Shown: piece by piece, positions 26,258 to 33,304 of the stretch
Layout: every line of letters starts with the position of its first letter
Numbering within the stretch: position 1 is the first letter of the stretch
IMG/VR virus record: IMGVR_UViG_3300026518_000022
Location: 1 to 40,387 of that record
Length of the DNA: 40,387 nt
Source of the DNA: a virus
Direction: 5' to 3' (one strand)
Made by a program: the position numbers and the translations under genes
Notes under the pieces: generated by a model
What the model saw: the letters and a program-made list of their open reading frames with translations, nothing else
The model's database searches: none
Told to the model about the DNA's origin: nothing

Positions 26258-27700
26258 CTATAATACTACTTTACCCATATCTAAGTACATATTATTAAGG
26301 ACATTCTCTATTGACTGTCCGCCAGCACCTGAGTAGTTCTTAGCTGCAAGGTTAGCTGGTAAGTTATCTTTAGTTGGTAATGACGCAAAGGATATTCCCC
26401 AGCTATCTAGGAATGATTTCTCTAATGCATGCTTCCTATCTGCCTTAAATCCAATAGTCTGCTCACTAACCAACCCTATTTTAGCTTCCATCTCTCTCTT
26501 CTTTAACTCAGTTATACTGCTTGATGGGTCAGTATCTGTTCCTAACTTACTAGCAAATACTTTACCTAAGTCCTCTTTAACATCATATGTGAATGTCTTA
26601 GCTGTATCAGTAGTATTACTCCCATCAATATTTAAGTTTACTCCATCCCCTAGTAATGTATTTACTGTAACTAGTACATTATTTGGGTTAGTAGACTTAG
26701 CATCTAATGCTGTGTACTCAAATATTGATAACCCAGCATTAGTAAATTTAACTAATGTAGGGGTTGTATTCCAGTCATTTAGTAATTGACCCCACTCAGT
26801 CTCTGTTCGTGGAGCCGTCCCAGCGGCATTCTTTGATAGCAAATCAAACGCAGCTGATAATCCAGTATCTTTATACACTTGCCCAGTCAACTTACTATAC
26901 ACTATATACTTACCTAGGTTATCTTTAAGTAAATACACATCACCTTTTAAGTAGCTATTTCCTAGCCATGCTATAGGTGTATGGACATATGTATTAGTTA
27001 TTTCACTATAGTATGTGAAGTACTGCTTTATATACTCTACACTATAGCTGTTCAATTCTGTAGTAATTACTTCTTTACCATATCCATCTATGTATACCTG
27101 AAACTGTAATGGACCAACTGTCTGTGTACCTGGTGATTTCCACCACCCAGCTCCATCAGCTATAGGTGTTACTTCTATCCTATTGTTATTATAATCATAG
27201 TAATACCAGTAGTAAGCATAAACATAAGTTACCCCACCATTCTCTTCTTTAACCATATTAGCTTCTTCAGTAGCTTTTAACTTCTGCTGTACGGCTATTA
27301 AGTTATTTGTAGCAGCTATATCTGCCTCACTCTGTATCACAGCTAACTTATTTAGCTTGTAGTCTGGATCCTCTGTTATAGCCTTATCTACTGCAGTTAT
27401 GTCTCTCTGGTTAGTCTTAGTAGTCAACTCTACATCAAGTATATCTTTCTGTACACTAGCTCCACTAGCTTCAGCCTCTTTCTGTGCTTTACTACTAGCA
27501 AATGCAATACCTTCTTGTAGTGCATTACCTATTGCACTAGCATACACAGTACCTAGTATCTGATCAGTAATCTGACCACTATCTCTCACACGCTCTAAGT
27601 GTGTTAATGTTAGTTCTAGTAAATCCCCCACATAGCCACCATCCTGAAGGGATTTCGAACCGATAATATCTGACCATTGTATAGTTGCGACTGTTGCCAT
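26258..27700 (-). CDS. Virion structural protein with coiled coil and Tyr-rich segment
   Basis: 480 residues; ATG preceded by AAGGAGCAGTA. Residues 1-60 begin MATVATIQWSDIIGSKSLQD and look helical; about 60-150 form a charged, Ala-rich likely coiled coil; 158-170 are very Tyr-rich (TYVYAYYWYYYDYNN); then a beta-rich middle and a helical end with KKREMEAKIGLVSEQ. Similar helical-beta-helical proteins occur between capsid and vRNAP genes in N4-type genomes, where they are virion components. I cannot assign an exact N4 counterpart. The start lies one base inside the preceding gene's stop region (coupled). Confidence 0.7.
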   Translation of the reverse strand: MATVATIQWSDIIGSKSLQDGGYVGDLLELTLTHLERVRDSGQITDQILGTVYASAIGNALQEGIAFASSKAQKEAEASGASVQKDILDVELTTKTNQRDITAVDKAITEDPDYKLNKLAVIQSEADIAATNNLIAVQQKLKATEEANMVKEENGGVTYVYAYYWYYYDYNNNRIEVTPIADGAGWWKSPGTQTVGPLQFQVYIDGYGKEVITTELNSYSVEYIKQYFTYYSEITNTYVHTPIAWLGNSYLKGDVYLLKDNLGKYIVYSKLTGQVYKDTGLSAAFDLLSKNAAGTAPRTETEWGQLLNDWNTTPTLVKFTNAGLSIFEYTALDAKSTNPNNVLVTVNTLLGDGVNLNIDGSNTTDTAKTFTYDVKEDLGKVFASKLGTDTDPSSSITELKKREMEAKIGLVSEQTIGFKADRKHALEKSFLDSWGISFASLPTKDNLPANLAAKNYSGAGGQSIENVLNNMYLDMGKVVL

Positions 27701-28107
27701 TACTGCTCCTTACACATTTTTATTTTGTAAAACCCATCACCTAGATGCGGGAATTTTGATATATTATTTCTTATATTAGTTGTATCATCTAGTTGAAATA
27801 TCACATACTTACTAGTAGTATTGCAAACATACTTACGTATCTCTTTATACATACTACCCCATGCATTCCTGTTATTCTCTGGAATATATAGGTTAAACAA
27901 CTCATTCATGCCACTATTCTCAGATATAAGGCACCCGCCAATAACTGACCCATTCTCTCTATTCAGTATACTATATGCAATTCCATTATTATACATGTAC
28001 ATGTAGTCTTTAAACAGTATACTACTGCCAACAGACACATTAACACCCATAATGAACGTATATAACTTTGCTAAGTCATCCTTATTTTGTATCTTTTTAA
28101 TTATCAT
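27700..28107 (-). CDS. Possible GNAT-fold acyltransferase
   Basis: 135 residues, coupled at both ends (4-nt overlap with the gene before, stop/start overlap with the gene after). The opening MIIKKIQNKDDLAKLYTFI is a typical first strand and helix of GNAT proteins, NGSVIGGCLIS resembles the strand 2-3 region, and ELFNLYIPENNRNAWGSMYK resembles strand 4 and the acetyl-CoA pyrophosphate loop plus helix 3 (usually R/Q-x-x-G-x-G/A; here the glycines are partly lost). GNAT-like proteins are found in the structural operons of several podophages, with unknown targets. It lies 1.5 kb upstream of the ACP gene, so a link with the acyl module is possible but unproven. Confidence 0.5.
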   Translation of the reverse strand: MIIKKIQNKDDLAKLYTFIMGVNVSVGSSILFKDYMYMYNNGIAYSILNRENGSVIGGCLISENSGMNELFNLYIPENNRNAWGSMYKEIRKYVCNTTSKYVIFQLDDTTNIRNNISKFPHLGDGFYKIKMCKEQ

Positions 28108-28667
28108 ATTAAGTGTACCACCCCAATTTTCAGTACTTGCACAGTATCCGTATCAACTACTTTCTTATGGTATAGTGTTAACTTTATGTCTCCGGCTGAT
28201 ATAGGTAGAGCTATAGTCACAGTACCATCTACTGTTACTGTAGCATTAACTACTGTAGGTAATATATGACGATACAGTAACCCTGAGTCTGTTGTAGTCT
28301 CCACGTATACGTCATTTGTAGTATACGTAGTTGGGCCTACACCATTAGCCTTTATTGTATATACAACTGTTGCTAAGCCATTGTCAGTAATTGTTCCTGT
28401 AGAGTTTGATGTGTCTGCTCTATATGTAGCAAGTCCTTCAAGGCTAGTGATGTACTCTTGGACAGCTGTGTATGTATTATTATACTCTACTTGTGCAGCT
28501 TCTAATTTACTAATATACTCTTTTGCAGATATTAAGTCCAACTTATCCTGATATGCCTTAGCTTTTACAGCTGCAGCCACATCTGCAGTTCTCTTTGCCT
28601 TCTCAGCTGCTGCTGCATTATCTGCTTGTGATTGTACTACTGCATTTACTGTAACTGACGCACCCAT
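28104..28667 (-). CDS. Virion structural protein (helical N-terminus, beta C-terminus)
   Basis: 187 residues; AAGGAATTAGT precedes the ATG. Residues 1-75 are Ala/Lys-rich and very likely a coiled coil (SQADNAAAAEKAKRTADVAA and following); from about 85 the sequence is Thr/Val-rich and beta-stranded (TYTTNDVYVETTTDSG, NATVTVDGTVTIALP). This layout suits a head decoration or tail-appendage component with a trimerising helix. Sits in the capsid-to-vRNAP interval. No family recognised. Confidence 0.65.
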   Translation of the reverse strand: MGASVTVNAVVQSQADNAAAAEKAKRTADVAAAVKAKAYQDKLDLISAKEYISKLEAAQVEYNNTYTAVQEYITSLEGLATYRADTSNSTGTITDNGLATVVYTIKANGVGPTTYTTNDVYVETTTDSGLLYRHILPTVVNATVTVDGTVTIALPISAGDIKLTLYHKKVVDTDTVQVLKIGVVHLI

Positions 28668-28683
28668 ACTAATTCCTTATGTA

Positions 28684-28695
28684 ATTATATATCAG
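28684..28695 (-). promoter_or_regulatory. Weak promoter candidate (TGATATATAAT)
   Basis: TATAAT on the minus strand 17 nt before the ATG of the 187-residue gene, with TG five bases upstream instead of the ideal one. It is the least convincing of the set; it lies in a 56-nt gap that otherwise holds only a short imperfect inverted repeat (CCACTAAGTATAGTGG). Confidence 0.25.
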
Positions 28696-28723
28696 AACCA
28701 CTATACTTAGTGGCTCCAATATA

Positions 28724-29290
28724 TTATTGACCTGCTCTAGCTAACTCTCGTTTTCTTTGTGCATCAATCTCTTCATCAGTCATTCCACCTACTGGTGTTA
28801 CAACAAATCTATTTCTATGGTGTCTACGAATACTTGCTGCAGTAGCACCTTCTTGTGTCCACTCCTGTAATTCCACACCTTTAATTACATTAATTATACC
28901 TCTTGATATATATTGTGGATCACCACTTAAGCTAACTAACATAGCATCTTCTACTACACCATTACTGAAACTAAATGGTAGACTAATCGGAGCATCTTCA
29001 TCTAATGATTGGAATCTCTGTGTATCAATTACCAATACTCTTTCTCTACGTAGCACATCTGCTCTTAGCTGATCTTCCTTCTTGAACTTCTTAGGTGCTT
29101 TAGCTACCTCAGTAACTGGCTTCGGAGCTTCTGCTACACCTTCCATTGCCTTAGTATTATGGGACTCAATAGCTGCTACTAATTCGGCATTAGTCGGACC
29201 TTTATCTACATTCTTACCATTAGGTACTTCTATACCATGTTTCTCAAATACAGCTAGTAGTTGAGTTTTATTCATCTTAGTTAATTCCAT
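28724..29290 (-). CDS. Head-associated structural protein
   Basis: 188 residues; AAAAGGAATTAAA before the ATG. Residues 1-50 (MELTKMNKTQLLAVFEKHGI) form a small helical LEM/SAP-like domain, followed by an Ala/Pro/Lys linker (about 55-72) and a C-terminal domain beginning FKKEDQLRADVLRRERVLV that includes a beta-rich part and ends with a charged helix. In N4 the gene next to the coat protein (gp55 side) is a virion protein of similar place; I infer a head or head-tail role from that. Follows the free-standing endonuclease and has its own promoter candidate. Confidence 0.65.
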   Translation of the reverse strand: MELTKMNKTQLLAVFEKHGIEVPNGKNVDKGPTNAELVAAIESHNTKAMEGVAEAPKPVTEVAKAPKKFKKEDQLRADVLRRERVLVIDTQRFQSLDEDAPISLPFSFSNGVVEDAMLVSLSGDPQYISRGIINVIKGVELQEWTQEGATAASIRRHHRNRFVVTPVGGMTDEEIDAQRKRELARAGQ

Positions 29291-29372
29291 TTTAATTCCT
29301 TTTATATAAGCTTAATTAATTCCCTTTTGCCTTAATTAAACTTGTAATCTTTAGGCTGTAAGCCAACTCAGT

Positions 29373-29404
29373 ATTATACCATATATCTTTCACTATGGTA
29401 TAAT
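29373..29404 (-). promoter_or_regulatory. Late promoter embedded in an 11-bp inverted repeat
   Basis: ATTATACCATA (29373-29383) and TATGGTATAAT (29394-29404) form a perfect 11-bp inverted repeat with a 10-nt spacer, so the same extended -10 motif faces both ways. On the minus strand the usable copy (TATGGTATAAT at 29373-29383 read in reverse) lies about 83 nt before the 188-residue head gene. The arrangement could be a promoter-operator, a hairpin at the end of the endonuclease transcript, or both. Confidence 0.55.
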
Positions 29405-29431
29405 TATAGTTAATTATCTCTTTACTAGCCC

Positions 29432-30868
29432 TTAAGCATAGCTAAATCCATATCCTTTATACACTCCATCATCTCTCTTTAGTGCTCTCTTAGCCCCATT
29501 TCTCCAGCTATCTTCACTACCAATACCTGTCTCATTTGCTAATGACCTACCAGCTTCTCTAACTGTACTATATTGAGTAACTTTACAATTCTCTTTATTA
29601 GTAGCTACTATTGGTCTATGTGTGCCCTTAGCTGTGGGTTTCCAATCAGTAGGTAACTTATCATAGTCTGAACCATATTTGAATACTAACCCTTTATGGG
29701 ATTTACGTGTGCCTATAGCTACATCGTGGATATGGTCTGTAGCTAACTTATACTCTGATAACTCCACTACTGCTGTACTAGTATCTTTGAATCTACCTAC
29801 AAGCTCACCGTCTAGTTTTAGTACTACTATTTCTTCTTGTAGGTGGGTATATTTAACTGTAGCAGGTTTTACTACTTTAGGTGTACTTAATTTAGCAACT
29901 GTAGGTTGTTTAGCTCTTTGAGTTTTCACACTTATAGTATCGAATACTCCCAGGGGCAACTCACTACTACAGTGAGACCACTTATATCCTGCATGGTTGT
30001 TTGCATGCCCTAGGCATACAGCTGATATTCTATCTTCTCTAGCCTTTAACCCTAGTTTTACTAATGTATTCTGAGCATCTCTTACAGATTTATACCTAGC
30101 AACTACTTTACCAGTATCTCTATCTACCTGCTCTACAGCTTTCCAACCAGCCCTAGCTGAGTTCTCAGCTAATGTTATCCATCTTGCATTGAACATATTG
30201 TATCCTAGGCTACTGTCTGTTCTATCTATAGATGGTCTATCTCCTACATTATGTAGTCCTGCTTTTATTTCTTTGGCTAACAGTTCATACTCTCCAAGCA
30301 TGTCTCTCGCAAAGCCTTCAAACGTATGCCAGCCAGCTTGTACCGTTATACCCTTAGCCCCATATTTTGGGTATGCTGTACTATTAGGATTATAACATCT
30401 CTGAATCATACCTCTCCATACTGCATAGAACTTAGTACCACTCATACCATGAGTCCTACAAGCCTCACTGGAGGCTACTCTATCATTACTGGCTATCCTA
30501 TGACTATTACTACAAGCTGCACAACTCTTAGCTCTTATACCATGACTACGTATGTCTGTGAATACCTTATTACAAGTATTACACATAAACTCTGCTTTAC
30601 GCTCTCTACGTACTACCCCTAGCTTTGTAGTAAATTCTACTACTCCTAGCTCTTTAATAATAGTTAAGTATTTACTTGGTTTCAATTTATTTTGTTTGGA
30701 TATTTGGTGGACTGATTGTAAACAACTTGGTTGTCGGCACGATTTACGGGAGTTTCCTAGCTTGGTGGGTAATTCTTCTATATTACTACATATAGGACAT
30801 CTATACATCCCATACATCATTCTAGTAGACTTATATTGTTTTATCTCTGTGTTGTGTAGCATTTCCAT
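29432..30868 (-). CDS. Free-standing HNH homing endonuclease with zinc fingers and NUMOD-type repeats
   Basis: 478 residues, inserted between the capsid gene and the next head gene. N-terminal cysteine pairs (C24/C27 with C44/C49, then C96/C99 with C116/C119) suggest two zinc-binding modules. Residues 140-240 hold the phage HNH-type nuclease unit: THGMSGTKFYAVWRGMIQRC, then RPSIDRTDSSLGYN and NARWITLAENSARA. Three C-terminal repeats of DNA-binding NUMOD1-like type follow (starting VEQVDRDTGKVVARYKSVRD, then EEIVVLKLDGELVGRFKD, then a third). Such enzymes cut an allele lacking them and spread by repair. Translation seems controlled by the hairpin at 30867-30906. Free-standing because it begins after the capsid stop; no intron core surrounds it. 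Confidence 0.88.
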   Translation of the reverse strand: MEMLHNTEIKQYKSTRMMYGMYRCPICSNIEELPTKLGNSRKSCRQPSCLQSVHQISKQNKLKPSKYLTIIKELGVVEFTTKLGVVRRERKAEFMCNTCNKVFTDIRSHGIRAKSCAACSNSHRIASNDRVASSEACRTHGMSGTKFYAVWRGMIQRCYNPNSTAYPKYGAKGITVQAGWHTFEGFARDMLGEYELLAKEIKAGLHNVGDRPSIDRTDSSLGYNMFNARWITLAENSARAGWKAVEQVDRDTGKVVARYKSVRDAQNTLVKLGLKAREDRISAVCLGHANNHAGYKWSHCSSELPLGVFDTISVKTQRAKQPTVAKLSTPKVVKPATVKYTHLQEEIVVLKLDGELVGRFKDTSTAVVELSEYKLATDHIHDVAIGTRKSHKGLVFKYGSDYDKLPTDWKPTAKGTHRPIVATNKENCKVTQYSTVREAGRSLANETGIGSEDSWRNGAKRALKRDDGVYKGYGFSYA

Positions 30869-30906
30869 ACGCTATCCTTTATTTTAAATAAAGGAGTATA
30901 GCGTAT
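30867..30906 (-). promoter_or_regulatory. Long hairpin burying the endonuclease ribosome binding site
   Basis: Arms 30867-30884 and 30886-30906 pair over 18 bp (ATACGCTATCCTTTATTT against its complement) with one 3-nt bulge and a minimal loop. On the minus-strand transcript the AAAGGA binding site and the first two bases of the AUG lie inside the stem. This resembles phage T4, where homing endonuclease ribosome binding sites are sequestered in read-through mRNAs to limit expression. Confidence 0.75.
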
Positions 30907-30932
30907 AGAAGCTTTATATTGTCTTAACCTTT

Positions 30933-31003
30933 CTGACTAGCGTATGGAAGCATATTCAGGGTTAGATATTGAACTAACAAGGTCCTGAAACCTCGCTAGT
31001 CAG
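30933..31003 (-). terminator. Three-tier stem directly after the capsid gene
   Basis: Nested inverted repeats: CTGACTAGCG/CGCTAGTCAG (10 bp, outer), TTCAGG/CCTGAA (6 bp) and GTTAG/CTAAC (5 bp, inner), starting 4 nt after the capsid stop codon. No U-run follows, so it may protect the abundant capsid mRNA from 3' exonucleases or act as a partial terminator rather than a classical intrinsic one. Confidence 0.55.
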
Positions 31004-31007
31004 GGGT

Positions 31008-32162
31008 TTACTTACGCACCGTACAGACGATAGAACGTATGCGTTCAGGACGAAAACATAAGTAACCGGTCCACCAGCTAATAGCGATACTTCCCATCTC
31101 ACCGAATGGGTCATTATATGCATTAGGCTTAGGCATAGCAGTCTTAACCTTCATTGAAGAACCTTCATAACCTACAGTTGCGAATGAGTCACTACCAACA
31201 AATAGTAATGGGAACGCATCATAGTGAGCAGTACCAGCAATAGTTGTTTGGTAAGCTGAAAACTCATCAGCAAGTCCAGCACCAGTAGCTGCACCAACTG
31301 CAGCAGCTCCACCAGCATAACGTTGCATATTGAATACTTCAACGAAACGGAATCTACCGATTGATCCAACTTCATTTTTAACTGTATTCATCTTAGTTGC
31401 GTCTTTATACTTAGCTACTGGAGTAAACACGTTAACGCCTAGGTCTTGCATTCTACGTAATGTAGGTACAATCTCTTGTGGAATATACACATACCATGCT
31501 GAATCAATTGTCTTAGTGTCAACCTTAGTTGAACCAGTAATTACTTTAGTATCTAAAGGCACACGAGCTTTCTTAAGTGCTAATTCAAATGCTTCTAATG
31601 TCTTATATGTAAGTTCATCTTGTGAGTTAAGTGTTGCCTTAGTCACATTGCTTGAACCATATGGTGTCATAATATTTAACTCTGACTGAGCAATTAAGTC
31701 TGACTGAGCTTCTGCCTCACGTAAATCACGAGCTGCTTCTGCTAACTCACGGTTGTACTCCATCAATAGTCCTGGACGGCTATCTTTGTTAGCTGCATCT
31801 ACAGTCCATTTACGGTGGATACCACGCTTACGAATCTTAGCATTAACATATTTAGATGTACTATTAACTGCGTTAACATTTCCACCCTCTTCCCCAAGTA
31901 CAGGGATACCATTTAACAACGTATTGTAATCCGCAGTACCATAGTAAACATTACCTGTACCAGACTTAGTATTAAGTGCAACAGCACCTGTAACTGCGTC
32001 AGCTAAAGCTTGTGTAGCGTATCCAGCTGGATCACCAATCAATGTGTTATTAACATCATATGCATACCATACATTCTTTAGGAACGTAGCAGCATTAGCA
32101 TTAATACCATTATCAATTCTATTCTCTGGGTGTAGGATTGGGAAGTCAACACGCTTCACCAT
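31008..32162 (-). CDS. Major capsid protein, exon 2 (N4-gp56 family)
   Basis: 385 codons including stop; together with exon 1 (33265-33113) it gives a 435-residue protein after removal of the group I intron. The reading runs YTQP from exon 1 straight into MVKRVDFPILHPENR. Family features include SSNVTKATL, the GSTKVDTKTIDSAWYVYIP segment, NEVGSIGRFRFVEVFNMQRYAGG, LLFVGSDSFATVGYEGSS and the ending PFGEMGSIAISWWTGYLCFRPERIRSIV, the order seen in N4-gp56-type coat proteins. It builds the HK97-fold shell. A binding-site-like AAGGTGAT before its first ATG could allow internal starts, but the intron core next to it argues that this exon is normally joined to exon 1. Confidence 0.9.
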   Translation of the reverse strand: MVKRVDFPILHPENRIDNGINANAATFLKNVWYAYDVNNTLIGDPAGYATQALADAVTGAVALNTKSGTGNVYYGTADYNTLLNGIPVLGEEGGNVNAVNSTSKYVNAKIRKRGIHRKWTVDAANKDSRPGLLMEYNRELAEAARDLREAEAQSDLIAQSELNIMTPYGSSNVTKATLNSQDELTYKTLEAFELALKKARVPLDTKVITGSTKVDTKTIDSAWYVYIPQEIVPTLRRMQDLGVNVFTPVAKYKDATKMNTVKNEVGSIGRFRFVEVFNMQRYAGGAAAVGAATGAGLADEFSAYQTTIAGTAHYDAFPLLFVGSDSFATVGYEGSSMKVKTAMPKPNAYNDPFGEMGSIAISWWTGYLCFRPERIRSIVCTVRK

Positions 32163-33112
32163 CTTATCACCTTTATGTTTCCTAATGTTCAGAGTTGGTA
32201 GCTACACCATCTCCCGGGAATTACCCCAGCTATATGTTTCCGTATAGAGCAGACTATATCTTCACCCGTTCTGGGTGCTATGCACTTCCACCGCCAATAG
32301 CTTGCGGTGTACTCTACTAACTCTACTGAATCTATCAGTAGGTGTTCGATAGTCGTTGAACCTTACTTTCCATGACGTTCTGTATACCCATCTTCTCTCC
32401 CAAGTCTTTCGACCTCTTTGAGGATTTCAATAGCACCTTCTAAGGTTTTATGACTCTTCCATATACGTTTTCCGTTTATAGTTCGTCTCACAACAAATCT
32501 CCCTGTTGGTTTATGGAATGATATCCCAGTATACCCACTAGTGTTATTCTTGTGTTTACCTCTATTTCTACAATTCATACTTTGTGTAGTGACTTTCAAA
32601 TTACTTCTTGAATTATCTAGCCTATCTCCGTTTAAATGGTCTATAACGCTACCTTCTGGGATAGTTATCCCTCTTAGTACAGTTACAATCCAGTGAGTCC
32701 CTATTGTTGTACCTACACCAGGTATCCATATACCATGGTAAGCTTTACCTCTATTTCCTTTGAAAATATAGGAAGTTACAACCTCATCCTTTTTAAACTT
32801 ACCTTTGACTTTATCACCCCTAGTTCTTCTGATAGTTATATCATCTTCATCTAGGTAGAAACTATCTAGTATGTCTTGTCTATATTTTAGTGCAGCTAAC
32901 ATCTGTTACTCTCCTTTTGTTTTAGGTAGTATACAGTATATCAACTTAAACTTTTGTCATGTCAAATCTTGGCTGCTGATTGTCCAATCCTACACTTATT
33001 CATCACACTCTCAACACGAGGTGCTATATGTAGGCTCTAAGGAGTTTCCAGCAATTCACATAGTGAATTTAAACACTTATTAGCAATTCCTTGCTAACTA
33101 CCCTCACATTTT
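32163..33112 (-). ncRNA. Group I self-splicing intron in the major capsid gene
   Basis: 950 nt. Conserved core elements are all readable on the minus strand: P AATTGCTGGAAA (33056-33045), Q AATCAGCAGCCAAG (32981-32968), R TTCAACGACTAT (32360-32349) and S GAAGATATAGTC (32263-32252). P1 can form between exon CAACCU (33118-33113) and internal guide GGGUAG (33103-33098) with the required U-G pair at the splice site; the intron ends in G at 32163. Splicing joins CCT to ATG in frame. The endonuclease gene lies between Q and R, in the P6 region, and its stop is next to R, as in other phage IA-type introns. Confidence 0.92.
32363..32902 (-). CDS. Intron-encoded HNH homing endonuclease with AP2-like domain
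   Basis: 179 residues; GGAGAGTAACAG precedes the ATG. HNH core at about 86-112 (VIDHLNGDRLDNSRSNLKV, MNCRN), followed by an AP2/ERF-like DNA-binding domain (SGYTGISFHKPTGRFVVRR, residues 122-140, and GKRIWKS). The gene sits in the group I intron of the capsid gene, so it would recognise the intronless capsid site near the Gln50-Pro51 codons and drive spread of the intron. Intact frame implies recent or maintained activity. Confidence 0.92.
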   Translation of the reverse strand: MLAALKYRQDILDSFYLDEDDITIRRTRGDKVKGKFKKDEVVTSYIFKGNRGKAYHGIWIPGVGTTIGTHWIVTVLRGITIPEGSVIDHLNGDRLDNSRSNLKVTTQSMNCRNRGKHKNNTSGYTGISFHKPTGRFVVRRTINGKRIWKSHKTLEGAIEILKEVERLGREDGYTERHGK

Positions 33113-33265
33113 AGGTTGTGTATAACGGTCACCCATTTGTGTAAACGTTGTATCTAAAGCAGCTTCTCTTACTGCAACTTTTTCAAGGAACTCATCTGGG
33201 ATTAAGATAACCCCGTTACTGTCCTTTTTCCATTCTTGTGTATATGTACTAATTAAATCAGCCAT
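33113..33265 (-). CDS. Major capsid protein, exon 1
   Basis: 51 codons, start ATG with AAAGGAAAGATCAG. Reads MADLISTYTQEWKKDSNGVI and ends TQMGDRYTQP, then runs into a TGA within the intron if unspliced, giving a 53-residue dead end. The end IPDEFLEKVAVREAALDTTF and the QMGDRY segment have the helical character of the N-terminal arm of N4-gp56-type capsid proteins. The following intron splice site lies after CCT. Without splicing no capsid would be made from this start. Confidence 0.87.
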
Positions 33266-33304
33266 CTGATCTTTCCTTTTTTATTATTACTCTACAGCCA
33301 ATGT

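Noticed and set aside
30955-30989. tRNA-like arm (GTTAG, TTCAATAT loop, CTAAC)
   Set aside because: The loop has eight bases, no acceptor or anticodon arm fits around it, and the outer repeats form a simple nested stem.
32130-32180. Exon 2 ATG of the capsid gene with AAGGTGAT upstream as the true capsid start
   Set aside because: The group I core, in-frame splice junction and a matching 51-codon exon 1 explain the region better; internal initiation remains possible as a minor event.
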